From contig NZ_CP126980.1 in NCBI RefSeq assembly GCF_030252345.1, forward strand, positions 3,611,501 to 3,675,500: DNA of 64,000 nt, read 5' to 3'. Below are positions 54,329 to 63,106 of the stretch, one piece after another (position 1 is the stretch's first letter; every line of letters begins with the position of its first letter). This stretch comes from Actinoplanes oblitus (GTDB lineage: Bacteria > Actinomycetota > Actinomycetes > Mycobacteriales > Micromonosporaceae). The notes below the pieces were generated by a model, which worked only from the letters and a program-made list of their open reading frames with translations, ran no database searches and had not been told where the DNA came from. Position numbers and translations under genes: made by a program.

Positions 54329-55171
54329 TCAGGCCTTGCCGAACAGGCGGCGTTCCAGGCCGACGACGAACTTCGGGTAGTAGCGGGGCAGGAAGCGGAC
54401 CAGGCGGTCGGCCATTTTCGCGTCGTTGCCGACGCGGATGCGCGGCGCGCCCTTCCGTACGCCGTCGGCGATGATCCGGGCGGCCTGCTCGGCGGGCATC
54501 TTGAGCAGTTTCTCGTTGTAGGTGCGCATCCGGGCTTGCTCCGCGGCGGAGACCTCGTAGCCCTCGGTCTGCGCCATGCGCAGCGTCGCCGAGGCGATGT
54601 CGGTCCTCACGCCGCCCGGGTGCACCACGGTGACCTTGACCGGATGACCGCCGTTGATCATCTCGGTGCGGAGCACCTCGGTGAACCCGCGCACCCCGAA
54701 CTTGCTCGCGCAGTACGCGCCGAGCGTGGGCTGCGCCAGGAACCCGTTGAGGCTGGAGATGTTGACGACGTGACCGTCGCCGGAGGCGATCAGGTGCGGC
54801 AGGAACGCCTTGGTGCCGTGGATGACGCCGAACAGGTTGACCGCCAGGGTCTTGTCGATGGCGGCCCAGTCGCTGTCCAGGATGGTGCGGCCGCCACCGC
54901 TGATCCCGGCGTTGTTGTAGATCTGGTGGACCACGCCGTAGTGATCGGCGACGGTGCCCGCGTAAGCCTCCACGGCCGCCCGGTCGGTGACGTCCAGGTG
55001 CGCGGTGTGCACCTCGGCCCCGAGGGCCTTCACCTGCTCGGCGGTCTCGGCCAGCCCGGCGTCGCTGACGTCGCTGAGGGCCAGCCGGGCACCGCGGCGG
55101 GCGAGTTCCAGGGCGAGGGCGCGGCCGATGCCGGAACCGGCACCGGTGATCACGGCGACTTTGCCTTTCAC
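54329..55171 (-). CDS. Classical short-chain dehydrogenase/reductase
   Basis: 280 residues. TGAGSGIGRALALELA is the cofactor loop, NNAG the structural motif, NISSLNG carries the Ser and YCASK the Tyr-Lys. It resembles the SDRs found beside EthA-type monooxygenases. GTG start overlapping the monooxygenase stop (GTGA). Likely oxidises or reduces an alcohol or ketone in the same route. Confidence 0.9.
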   Translation of the reverse strand: MKGKVAVITGAGSGIGRALALELARRGARLALSDVSDAGLAETAEQVKALGAEVHTAHLDVTDRAAVEAYAGTVADHYGVVHQIYNNAGISGGGRTILDSDWAAIDKTLAVNLFGVIHGTKAFLPHLIASGDGHVVNISSLNGFLAQPTLGAYCASKFGVRGFTEVLRTEMINGGHPVKVTVVHPGGVRTDIASATLRMAQTEGYEVSAAEQARMRTYNEKLLKMPAEQAARIIADGVRKGAPRIRVGNDAKMADRLVRFLPRYYPKFVVGLERRLFGKA

Positions 55172-56655
55172 AGCGAATCTCCCTGAGTGAGGACGGACAC
55201 ACGTTCGAAGTGGAGCTCACGGTCCGTGACGTCGTCGGCGCGCAGCAACTTCACGTCGGACTGGTAGTCCATCGAGGTCAGCCACGGCATCCGGGAGCCC
55301 TGCCGGGGCAGCTGGTCGACTACCCGCTGGATGTATCCGGCGCCGAAATCCAGGAACGGACGGGTCGGCATGTCCGGGTCGGCCACCTCGGGGCGGCAGA
55401 TGTCGTACCCCTGGGCTTCCATGTGCTTCAGCAGCCGGCAGAAGTGCTCGCAGAGGAGGCCGATCTTCAATGTCCACGACGAGTTGGTGTACCCGATGGC
55501 GTAGGCGAAGTTCGGCACCCCGGACAACATCATCCCCTTGTAGGAGACGGTGTCGGGGAGCGCCACCGGCCGGTCGTCGACGGTGACCGGGACCCCGCCG
55601 AACGCCTGCACGTTCAGTCCGGTGGCGGTCACCACGATGTCCGCGTCCAGGTGCTTGCCCGACTCGAGGAGCACGCCGGTCGCGGTGAAACGGGCGATCC
55701 GGTCGGTGACCACCGACGCCTGCCCGCGGCGGATCGCCTTGAACAGGTCGCCGTCCGGGACCGCGCACAGCCGCTGGTCCCACGGGTCGTAAGGAGGGTT
55801 GAAATGCTCGTCCACCGGGAAACCGGCCGGCAACTGCCGGGTGTTTACCCAGCGGATCACCTTGCGGGCCGCCTTCGGATAACGCTGGCAGAAGGACCAG
55901 ATCGCCTTCTGCTGCGCGATGTTCTTGCGACGGGTCCAGGCGTAACCGCGTTCCGGCCCGAGGTACCTCTTCAGCGCGTTGGCGATCGGGTCCTTCCGGC
56001 CCACCGGCATGATGTACGTCGGGGTCCGCTGCAGCATGGTGACGTGCGCGGCGTCGCCGGCCATCGCCGGGACGATGGTGACGGCGGTGGCGCCGCTGCC
56101 GATCACCACGACTCGCTTGCCGCGGTGATCGAGGTCCGCCGGCCAGTGCTGCGGGTGCACGACGAGCCCGCCGAATTCCTCGCGGCCGGCGAAATCCGGG
56201 GTGAAGCCCTCGTCGTACCGGTAATAGCCGCTGGCCGAGAAGATCCAGCCGCAGGTCAGCGTGATCCGCTCGCCGGTGTCGGCGCGTTCCACCTCGACGG
56301 TCCAGCGAGCCCGCTCGGTCGACCAGGAGACCGCCAGCACCCTGTGGTGGAAGCGGAGATGCGCGTCCAGGCCGTTCTCGGTGATCGTCTCGCGCAGGTA
56401 AGACAGGATTCGTGGCGCGTCGGCGATCGACTGCTCGTCTCGCCACGGCTTGAATTCGTAACCGAAAGTGTGCAGGTCGGAGTCCGAGCGGATGCCGGGA
56501 TAGCGGAACAGGTCCCAGGTGCCGCCGGACGCTCCGCGTGCCTCCAGGATGGCGAAGGACTTGCCCGGCAGCTCGGTCTTCAGGTATCGCCCGGCGCCGA
56601 TGCCGGAGATCCCGGCGCCGACGATCAGCACATCCAGGTGTTCAACGGTGGTCAC
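55168..56655 (-). CDS. Baeyer-Villiger flavin monooxygenase (EthA-like)
   Basis: 495 residues. FAD loop VGAGISGIGAGRYL, the Baeyer-Villiger fingerprint FGGLVVHPQHWP, and the NADPH loop VIGSGATAVTIVPAM are all present; GTWDLFRYPGIRSDSDLHTFGY is typical of EthA-like enzymes. It inserts oxygen next to a ketone to give an ester, with FAD and NADPH. First gene of an operon with two dehydrogenases, possibly a ketone or steroid-like degradation or modification route. It diverges from a PucR-type regulator with a palindrome between. Confidence 0.92.
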   Translation of the reverse strand: MTTVEHLDVLIVGAGISGIGAGRYLKTELPGKSFAILEARGASGGTWDLFRYPGIRSDSDLHTFGYEFKPWRDEQSIADAPRILSYLRETITENGLDAHLRFHHRVLAVSWSTERARWTVEVERADTGERITLTCGWIFSASGYYRYDEGFTPDFAGREEFGGLVVHPQHWPADLDHRGKRVVVIGSGATAVTIVPAMAGDAAHVTMLQRTPTYIMPVGRKDPIANALKRYLGPERGYAWTRRKNIAQQKAIWSFCQRYPKAARKVIRWVNTRQLPAGFPVDEHFNPPYDPWDQRLCAVPDGDLFKAIRRGQASVVTDRIARFTATGVLLESGKHLDADIVVTATGLNVQAFGGVPVTVDDRPVALPDTVSYKGMMLSGVPNFAYAIGYTNSSWTLKIGLLCEHFCRLLKHMEAQGYDICRPEVADPDMPTRPFLDFGAGYIQRVVDQLPRQGSRMPWLTSMDYQSDVKLLRADDVTDRELHFERVSVLTQGDSL

Positions 56656-56683
56656 GCAGTAAAGAATCGGTGTCCAGCCGGTG

Positions 56684-56698
56684 TTGCGCTAGCGCGAA
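56684..56698. promoter_or_regulatory. Palindromic operator candidate
   Basis: TTGCGCTAGCGCGAA, with a perfect GCGCTAGCGC core, in the 64-bp divergent space between the monooxygenase and the PucR-type gene. Confidence 0.5.
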
Positions 56699-56719
56699 AC
56701 GCACCATCATCATCACGAG

Positions 56720-57928
56720 ATGGTGCAGAGTGCCGCATGGCCCGAGATCTCGCCCCGCGTCGCGGAGCTGTTCCGGCGGGGTGCCGAGACCGCCCTGGAG
56801 CCGCCCGCCGACTGGATCGAGGGCCTGCACCGGGCGTCGCTCAGCGGCGAGCGGATGCGGCCGGTCGCCGAGGACCCGGTGCTGGTGGCCGCGGTGCGCC
56901 GGGCCAACGTGGCGAACCTGCGGCAGTGGATCGCGGCGAACGTCCGCAACCCGGGCGCCCGGGTGCCGGCCAATCTCGGGCCGGAGGTGCTCGACACCGC
57001 ACGCGACCTGGTCCGCCGGGGGCTGGACCAGCGGGCGCTGGATTCGTACCGGACCGGGCAGAGCGTGGCTTGGCGGCAGTGGATGGAGATCTGCTTCACG
57101 CTGGACGCCGAACCGGACGACCTGCGGGCGCTGCTCGACATCTCCAGCCTGTCGATCTCGACGTTCATCGAGGACACCATCGCCGCGGTGTCCGCCCGGA
57201 TGGAGGCCGAGCGGGCCGAGCTGACCCGGGGCGCGCACGCCGAGCGGCGGGCGGCGGTGACCCTGCTGCTGGAGGGCGCGCCGATCAGCCGGACCCGGGC
57301 CGAGGCGCAGCTGGGCTACCGGCTGACCGGGCCGCACACCGCGGCGATCGTCTGGACCACCGCGACGTCCGCCCCGGACCGGCTGGAGGCGGCGGCCGAG
57401 GCGCTGATGCGCAGCAGCGGCGCGGCGCACCGGCTGACGATCGTGGCCGGCGCTGGGGTGCTGTGGCTGTGGTTGCCGGTCGGCGCGGTGATCATCCCGG
57501 ACGGGGAGGACCCGGAGGTGCGGGTCGCGATCGGCCGCCCCGGCGCGGACGTCGCCGGGTTCCGGCGCAGCCACCTCGACGCGGTGGCCACCCAGCGGAT
57601 GCTGATGCGGCTCACCTCGCCGCAGCGGGTCGCCCGGTACACCGAGATCCAACTGGTCGCGCTGCTCACCGCCGAGCCGGCGCAGACCGACGAGTTCCTC
57701 GCCGACACGCTCGGCGACCTGCGCCACGCCGACGTGGAGACCCGCGAGACGGTCGCCACCTACCTGCGCGAGCAGTGCAGCATGAGCCGCACCGCGGAAC
57801 GGCTCTTCACCCACCGCAACACGGTGCTGCGCCGCCTGGCCCGCGCCGACAAACTGCTCCCGCAGCCGCTCGCCGACAACGTGCTGGCGGTCGGCGCGGC
57901 CCTGGAGGTGCTCCGCTGGCGGGGGTGA
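56720..57928 (+). CDS. PucR-family transcriptional regulator
   Basis: 402 residues. The N-terminal 180 residues are a helical sensor-like region (ALDSYRTGQSVAWRQWMEIC). A GGDEF-like CdaR middle follows, and the C-terminal PucR helix-turn-helix is clear (LREQCSMSRTAERLFTHRNTVLRRLARADKLL). Members activate catabolic genes on sensing a metabolite. It should control the divergent monooxygenase operon. Confidence 0.9.
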   Translation: MVQSAAWPEISPRVAELFRRGAETALEPPADWIEGLHRASLSGERMRPVAEDPVLVAAVRRANVANLRQWIAANVRNPGARVPANLGPEVLDTARDLVRRGLDQRALDSYRTGQSVAWRQWMEICFTLDAEPDDLRALLDISSLSISTFIEDTIAAVSARMEAERAELTRGAHAERRAAVTLLLEGAPISRTRAEAQLGYRLTGPHTAAIVWTTATSAPDRLEAAAEALMRSSGAAHRLTIVAGAGVLWLWLPVGAVIIPDGEDPEVRVAIGRPGADVAGFRRSHLDAVATQRMLMRLTSPQRVARYTEIQLVALLTAEPAQTDEFLADTLGDLRHADVETRETVATYLREQCSMSRTAERLFTHRNTVLRRLARADKLLPQPLADNVLAVGAALEVLRWRG

Positions 57929-57983
57929 CGGAGCCGCGCGGGTGCCGCTCCGGAGGTGCCGCGCCCGACTGAGGGGGCGTTCG

Positions 57984-58235
57984 GTGCCGCGGCGGGTGCT
58001 GGGCGGCGAGTGCGGTGCGGCCGGTGCCGTACGGCGGGTGCTGAGCGGCGAGTGCGGTGCGGCGGGTGCTGGGCGGCGAGTGCGGTGCGGCGAGTGGTGG
58101 GCGACGGGTACGGTGCGGCGAGTGCCGTGCGGCCGGTGCCGCGCGGCGAGTGGTGGGCGGCCGGTGCCGTGCAGCGGGTGCAGGGCGGCGAGTGGTGGGC
58201 AGCGGGTGCTGGGCGGCGGGTGCGGTGCGGCGGGT
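57984..58235. repeat. 14-bp minisatellite, 18 units
   Basis: Eighteen contiguous units near GCNGTGCGGCGRGT from 57984 to 58235, with no length change but scattered substitutions. Fourteen is not a multiple of three, so frames rotate and the open frames here are not credible genes. It fills the gap between the PucR-type gene and the IF-1 terminator. Confidence 0.9.
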
Positions 58236-58243
58236 GCCGGGTG

Positions 58244-58275
58244 GGCGCGGCTGACAATGGGCTGTCAGCCGCGCC
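58244..58275 (-). terminator. Terminator of the GNAT/IF-1 operon
   Basis: GGCGCGGCTGACA (58244-58256) and TGTCAGCCGCGCC (58263-58275) form a perfect 13-bp stem with a six-base loop, just after the IF-1 stop. Confidence 0.85.
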
Positions 58276-58281
58276 GGCCGG

Positions 58282-58506
58282 TCAGTTGCGGTATCGGTAG
58301 AGGATCCGGCCCCTGGTCAGGTCATAGGGCGAGACCTCCACCAGGACCCGATCGAAAGGAAGGATCTTGATGTAGTTCTTCCGGATCTTGCCGCTGATGT
58401 GGGCCAGCACCTGGTGGCCGTTCGGCAGGTCGACGCGGAAGGTGGCGTTGCGCAGGCACTCGACCACCGTGCCCTCCAGCTGGATGCCGCCGTTCTCCCT
58501 GGTCAT
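58282..58506 (-). CDS. infA: Translation initiation factor IF-1 paralogue
   Basis: 74 residues, the full S1/OB fold: [60 protein letters not shown] and an LYRYRN end. IF-1 sits in the ribosomal A site and assists IF-2 and IF-3. The N-terminus MTRENGG differs from the usual MAKKDG. The gene is not in the ribosomal-protein operon but follows a GNAT acetyltransferase, so this is probably a second IF-1. Its ATG overlaps the GNAT stop (ATGA). Confidence 0.92.
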   Translation of the reverse strand: MTRENGGIQLEGTVVECLRNATFRVDLPNGHQVLAHISGKIRKNYIKILPFDRVLVEVSPYDLTRGRILYRYRN

Positions 58507-59273
58507 CGCAGCACCAGCTCGAGGTTGCTGCCCGCCCGCCGGGCGCCGGCTCCCTCCAGGAGCGCGATCGCCGGGTGGTTGGACTGGTGGACGTCCGCCG
58601 ACGCGGTCGGGATCCCGCGCTGGTGGGCCGCGCCGAGCACCTCGGCCAGCAGCGCCCGGGCGATCCCCCGGCGGCGCCGGTCGGCCCGGACCGCGATCAA
58701 GCCGATCCGTGGCTGCCGGGGGAGCGGGGCCACCCGGGCCAGTCCCACGTATCCGCCGGATTCGACGGCCACGGTGAAGCGCGCCGGGTCCAGCAGGGGG
58801 CTGCCGTCCGGCCGGGACAGCACCTCGGCCGGCATGTTGTGCCAGCCGAGTGTGGCGTCGACTTCGGCGCGGACGGCCCGGTACAGATCACCGAGCGCGC
58901 CCTCGTCGGCCGCCCCGGCCGGCAGGACGGTCACCCCGGCGAGCTGAGCCGGGCCGAGCCCGGTGAGCTGCGGATCGGTGGGGATGACGTATTCCCATTC
59001 GCGGCGCCGGGGAGCGAAGCCCAGCCGCTCCCAGCCGGACAGCAGGTCGACGTCGGCCTCGTCCACGACGGTGTACAGAGGCCTCGGCAGCCGGGCGAGC
59101 ATCGCCTCGGCCAGCCGGTCGAAGACGCTGCCCTGCCAGGTGTCCACGCTGAGGAACCGGCGGCCGTCCGGCCGGTGCGAGACCTCACCCCGGCCGACCA
59201 CCCGATCGTCGTCCAGAGCGTGCCAGTGCCGCTCCGAGACCTGGGTGACCGCTGTCAGATATGCGGATTCCAT
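58503..59273 (-). CDS. GNAT-family N-acetyltransferase
   Basis: 256 residues with two GNAT-like halves. The C-terminal one has the acetyl-CoA loop [20 protein letters not shown] and [19 protein letters not shown]. The N-terminal half ([20 protein letters not shown]) is a degenerate copy. The chosen ATG at 59273 follows GGAAAGG at some distance; a GTG at 59366 is an in-frame alternative. Translationally coupled to the IF-1 paralogue. The substrate is unknown; drug, peptide or protein N-termini are possible. Confidence 0.85.
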   Translation of the reverse strand: MESAYLTAVTQVSERHWHALDDDRVVGRGEVSHRPDGRRFLSVDTWQGSVFDRLAEAMLARLPRPLYTVVDEADVDLLSGWERLGFAPRRREWEYVIPTDPQLTGLGPAQLAGVTVLPAGAADEGALGDLYRAVRAEVDATLGWHNMPAEVLSRPDGSPLLDPARFTVAVESGGYVGLARVAPLPRQPRIGLIAVRADRRRRGIARALLAEVLGAAHQRGIPTASADVHQSNHPAIALLEGAGARRAGSNLELVLR

Positions 59274-59323
59274 GATGGTGTCGCCTTTCCGGAGAACCTG
59301 GATGAGGGGCTCCGAGGCGACAC

Positions 59324-59383
59324 CTACGTCAGGTCGCCGAACCGTGACGACGAGGGGAGCACCCACATCGAAACATCGTTCAC
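59324..59383 (-). CDS. Putative 19-residue leader peptide before the GNAT/IF-1 operon
   Basis: A GTG at 59383, four bases after an unusually strong GGAGGAGGTGAG ribosome site, opens MNDVSMWVLPSSSRFGDLT and a TAG stop, in a frame different from the GNAT gene. A plausible promoter (TGGACG, 18 bases, TAGCCT) lies upstream at about 59416-59445. Leader peptides of this kind often control acetyltransferase or ribosome-protection genes by attenuation. Confidence 0.5.
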   Translation of the reverse strand: MNDVSMWVLPSSSRFGDLT

Positions 59384-59567
59384 GGTGCTCACCTCCTCCA
59401 GTCGTGCCACGGCCGACGGCAGGCTATCCACCCACCGCACCGCCCGTCCAGCCATTTATCGGCGGCGGTTGGTCATCCGTCCCGGATGAGGTGTCGTGTC
59501 GCGGCGCGGCCGGCGACGTGCCGCCGTGGAACCGGCTGGGCTACGGCAACAACACGATCGAGATCCG

Positions 59568-61115
59568 CTACGTCGACGTGCGCTGACGACCCGGTCGCGG
59601 TATCGCGGCCGGGACCGCGCGGGCGGCGTTCTTGTGCCGGTACATGTCCATGTCGGCGGCGTGCAGCAGGGCGTCCGGGTCGAAGTCGGCGCCGGTGCCG
59701 GTGGCCACCCCCACGCTGGCGCTCAGCGGCAGCTCGGCCGTGCCGACCCCGACCGTGCCGGACAGCGCGTCCCGTACCTGGGCGGCGAGCGTGGCCGCCG
59801 CCGTCCCGGTCAGCCCGGTGGCGAGCACGGCGAACTCGTCGCCGCCCAGCCGGGCCGCCGTGTCGCCGTCCCCGATCCGGCCGCGCAGCCGGGCGGCCAC
59901 CTCGACCAGCAGGCGGTCGCCGGCGGCGTGCCCGAAGGTGTCGTTGACCGGCTTGAACCGGTCCAGGTCGATCAGCAGCACGGTGGTCGGCCGGCCCGAG
60001 TAGAGGCTGTCGGTCAGGGCCCGCAGGAAGCCGGTCCGGTTGACCAGGCCGGTCAGCCCGTCGTGGAAGGCCAGGTCGGTCAGCCGGGCGGTCAGCTCGT
60101 CGCGTTCGCGCAGCAGCTGGTTGATGTGCCCGAAGGCGAGCAGCTGCCGGCAGACGATGAGCACCGTGGTGAGCGCGGTACCGACCAGCACCGCCCAGCT
60201 GCGCCAGGTCAGACCCTGCCCGACGAGGATCACGCCGGACAGGGCCCAGGTGGCGGCCATCGCGGCGTACGGAAGACGGCTGAACGGATGTTCGGGCCGA
60301 GCCTCGGAGGCGGCGCCGGGTGTGGTCGCGGCCCGGTCCTGCAGGCGGGCGCCGATCGCGGCCAGCCCGCAGCCGATCACGCTGGCGCCGTACAGGGCGA
60401 AGTCCGGCCGGCCGGCCGGCAGGTAGAGCGTCTCCGGGACGGCCTGGGTGACCGCCTGGATGACGGCGGCGACCCCGAGGAGCAGGCCGATCCGCCGGCT
60501 GAACGGGCTGGGCCCGCCGTACGCCAGCCGCACCACGCCGAAGATCAGCAGCAGGAAGAGGATCGGCTGGGCCAGGATGGTGAGCCCGAACCCCAGCAAC
60601 CGGGCGGCGCCGGAGCCGGTCGGCGGCTGCACCACCAGCATGGCGAAGGTGGCCGCGCCGGCCACCACGGTCGCGGTGTCCAGCCGTAACCGGGCCCGGC
60701 CGTGCGAGGTGCGCTCGACCCGGTTCGGGTGGCGCAGCAGGCCGGCGCTGAGCAGCACGGCGCCGAGCACGATGGTGCCCAGCAGGAAACTGGACCCCAT
60801 GTACGCGGCATGGTCGAGCGGGCCGGTGACGACCTGGACCACCTGCACCACGTTGCCCAGCGCGAGGACGGCGAAGGCGAGCGCGCCGTGCCGCCAGAAC
60901 CGCCGGCCGGCCGGATTCGTCTCGCCGCGGCGGGACAGCCGGACGGCGATCGCCGCGAACGCGGCCTGGAAGAGCAGCAGCATCGCCCAGTAGAGCGGCA
61001 GCAGCACGCGTGCCGGTGCGCCGCTGAGCCCGAATCCCGGCACGGCGGCGACGGTCAGCACGACCAGCAGCAGCAACACCGGATCCGGGCGGAGGGTCCG
61101 CGCGCCGATCGCCAT
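59568..61115 (-). CDS. Membrane GGDEF diguanylate cyclase
   Basis: 515 residues. About eight membrane segments (residues 12-335) precede a GGDEF domain: FHDGLTGLVNRTGFLRAL, LLIDLDRFKPVNDTFGHAAGDRLL and the active motif RLGGDEFAVL. It should make cyclic di-GMP on a membrane cue. No EAL domain. A TAG stop at 59568 follows a basic RPGRQRTST tail. It diverges from the MFS gene. Confidence 0.93.
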   Translation of the reverse strand: MAIGARTLRPDPVLLLLVVLTVAAVPGFGLSGAPARVLLPLYWAMLLLFQAAFAAIAVRLSRRGETNPAGRRFWRHGALAFAVLALGNVVQVVQVVTGPLDHAAYMGSSFLLGTIVLGAVLLSAGLLRHPNRVERTSHGRARLRLDTATVVAGAATFAMLVVQPPTGSGAARLLGFGLTILAQPILFLLLIFGVVRLAYGGPSPFSRRIGLLLGVAAVIQAVTQAVPETLYLPAGRPDFALYGASVIGCGLAAIGARLQDRAATTPGAASEARPEHPFSRLPYAAMAATWALSGVILVGQGLTWRSWAVLVGTALTTVLIVCRQLLAFGHINQLLRERDELTARLTDLAFHDGLTGLVNRTGFLRALTDSLYSGRPTTVLLIDLDRFKPVNDTFGHAAGDRLLVEVAARLRGRIGDGDTAARLGGDEFAVLATGLTGTAAATLAAQVRDALSGTVGVGTAELPLSASVGVATGTGADFDPDALLHAADMDMYRHKNAARAVPAAIPRPGRQRTST

Positions 61116-61190
61116 GCCACCTCCCCAGATCCAGCCCCTCCCATCGGCCGGCCCGGGCGCGCCCTGAGCTTTCCGTCGCGGGCAGCGCTA

Positions 61191-61225
61191 TGTACGAGCG
61201 TACGCATGTTATGTACGCTCGTACA
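61191..61225. promoter_or_regulatory. Twin palindromic operator overlapping the MFS start
   Basis: TGTACGAGCGTAC (61191-61203) is repeated inverted as GTACGCTCGTACA (61213-61225), nine bases apart. Each half is itself a palindrome (GTACGAGCGTAC, GTACGCTCGTAC). This is typical of a TetR-family site; the regulator is not in the window. Confidence 0.75.
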
Positions 61226-61226
61226 C

Positions 61227-62471
61227 ATGCGCGAACACGCCACCGGCTCACCCCTCCCGGCCGCGGTACGAGCCGCGACCACTGCCACCTACGCCGCGTT
61301 CATCGGCTCGGGCTTCGCGTTCGCCAGCTGGGCCTCGCGCATCCCGCAGGTCCGCGACCAGCTCGGCCTGGACGCGGCGGCGCTCGGCCTGGTGCTGCTC
61401 GCGATAGCGGCCGGCTCGCTGCTGGCCCTGCCGCTGGCCGGCCCGGTGGTGACCCGGATCGGCTCGTCGCGCACGGTGATGTCGATGGCGGTGCTGCTCG
61501 GCGTCGGCCTGACCACCGCGGCGCTCGGCTCGCTCGCCGGGGTGCTGCCGGTGGTGATCGGGCTGTTCCTGCTCGGATTCGCCAACGGCGCCTGGGACGT
61601 GGCGATGAACGTGCAGGGCACCGTCGTCGAACGCCGCCTCGGCAAGTCGATCATGTCGCGGTTCCACGCCGGGTTCAGCCTCGGCACGGTCGCCGGCGCG
61701 CTGGTCGGCGCCGGCATGGTCGCCGCACACGTGTCGGTGGCCGCCCACCTGATCGGGGTGGCGCTGCTGGTGGTGGCCGGGGTGACCGGGCAGGCGCGGC
61801 GCTTCGTCGCGGACCGGGACCCGGCCGGCCCGGCCGTCGAGGGGGAGCCGCGGCGGACCGGCGCGCTGACCGCGTGGCGGGAGCCGCGCACCCTGCTGAT
61901 CGGGCTGTTCGTGCTGGCGTTCGCGTTCACCGAGGGCGTCGGCAACGACTGGATCAGCGTGGCCGCCATCGACGGGTACCACGTCTCGCCGGCGCTCGGC
62001 ACCCTCGCCTTCGCCGGCTTCCTGACCGCGATGACCGTCGGCCGCTGGTTCGGCCCCGGGCTGCTGGACCGCTACGGGCGTACCCCGGTGGTCCGGGTGC
62101 TGGCGCTGATCGGCATCGCCGGGGTGGCGCTGTTCGTGTTCGGCCCCGCGCCGGCCTACGCCTACCTCGGCACGCTGCTCTGGGGCCTGGGCGCCTCGCT
62201 CGGCTTCCCGGTCGGGATGAGCGCCGGCGGCGACGATCCGCGGATGGCCGCCGCCCGGGTGAGCGTGATCGCCTCGATCGGTTACTGCGCCTTCCTCGGC
62301 GGGCCGCCGACGGTCGGTTTCCTGGGTGACCGGGTCGGCGTGCTGCGTGCCCTGATCGTGGTGGCCGCGCTGCTCACCGTCGCTGTGCTGATCGCCACAG
62401 GCGTCCGTCCGCTGCCCGGGACCGGTCTGGTGCAGGATGACACGGTGACGAAGGCCGATCGAGGCGCTTGA
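61227..62471 (+). CDS. MFS transporter (YbjJ-like)
   Basis: 414 residues, twelve membrane segments, with the opening FASWASRIPQVRDQLGLDAAALGLVLLA and the loop VTRIGSSRTV of the YbjJ-like MFS group. Substrates are unknown; export of a small molecule is likely. The ATG lies two bases after the second palindrome with no ribosome site, so the transcript may be leaderless. Confidence 0.9.
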   Translation: MREHATGSPLPAAVRAATTATYAAFIGSGFAFASWASRIPQVRDQLGLDAAALGLVLLAIAAGSLLALPLAGPVVTRIGSSRTVMSMAVLLGVGLTTAALGSLAGVLPVVIGLFLLGFANGAWDVAMNVQGTVVERRLGKSIMSRFHAGFSLGTVAGALVGAGMVAAHVSVAAHLIGVALLVVAGVTGQARRFVADRDPAGPAVEGEPRRTGALTAWREPRTLLIGLFVLAFAFTEGVGNDWISVAAIDGYHVSPALGTLAFAGFLTAMTVGRWFGPGLLDRYGRTPVVRVLALIGIAGVALFVFGPAPAYAYLGTLLWGLGASLGFPVGMSAGGDDPRMAAARVSVIASIGYCAFLGGPPTVGFLGDRVGVLRALIVVAALLTVAVLIATGVRPLPGTGLVQDDTVTKADRGA

Positions 62472-62484
62472 GGTCGTACCGAAA

Positions 62485-63024
62485 ATGACTGTGATTCTGC
62501 GAACGGACCGCTTGATCCTGCGCGGCTGGCGTGCCGACGATCTCGACCCGATGGCCGAGATCAATGGCGATCCGGAGGTGATGCGCTACATCGCGGACGG
62601 TTCGGTGCGCGATCGCGCCACCACCGCGGAGAACCTGGCGAAATGGTCCAGGAGCTGGGCGGAGCACGGTTTCGGCCTGTTCGCCGTGGAGCTCGCCGCC
62701 ACCGGTGAGCTCGCCGGATTTGCCGGGATGGCGATTCCGGAGTTCCTGCCCGAGGTGCTGCCGGCCGTGGAGATCGGCTGGCGGCTGGGCCGCCGTTTCT
62801 GGGGGCACGGATTCGCTACCGAGGCCGCCACCGCGGCCCTCGACTTCGCCTTCCGCGAGTGCGAGCTCGACCGCCTGATCAGCATCCGGCATCTCGACAA
62901 CCTGCGGTCCGCGCGGGTGATGGAAAAGCTCGGTCTGGCGTACGCGTTCAGCACCGTGGTCCCCGCCGTCCAGCAACCCGTCGCCGTCCACGCGCGCCGC
63001 CGGGAGCAGCACCGCCTCGCCTGA
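62485..63024 (+). CDS. GNAT-family acetyltransferase (RimJ/RimL-like)
   Basis: 179 residues: LRTDRLILRGWRADDLDPM opening, GRRFWGHGFATEAATAALDFAF as the acetyl-CoA loop and RSARVMEKLGLAYAF near the end. It acetylates an amino group, probably on a protein N-terminus or small molecule. It follows the MFS gene by 13 bp and may be cotranscribed. Confidence 0.9.
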   Translation: MTVILRTDRLILRGWRADDLDPMAEINGDPEVMRYIADGSVRDRATTAENLAKWSRSWAEHGFGLFAVELAATGELAGFAGMAIPEFLPEVLPAVEIGWRLGRRFWGHGFATEAATAALDFAFRECELDRLISIRHLDNLRSARVMEKLGLAYAFSTVVPAVQQPVAVHARRREQHRLA

Positions 63025-63106
63025 GAAATCCCGCCGCCCGGGTGCATCCACGGGGGTCGCGCGGAGCGAATCACCCGGGAGAACCTGTGCGCGGAAGGGA
63101 GGTCGA

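Noticed and set aside
57760..58370. Open frames on both strands through the 14-bp minisatellite
   Set aside because: The period is not a multiple of three, so codons change each unit. The frames are composition artefacts.
61055..61288. Short minus-strand frame across the MFS promoter
   Set aside because: It runs through the operator palindromes and the start of the MFS gene without its own signals.
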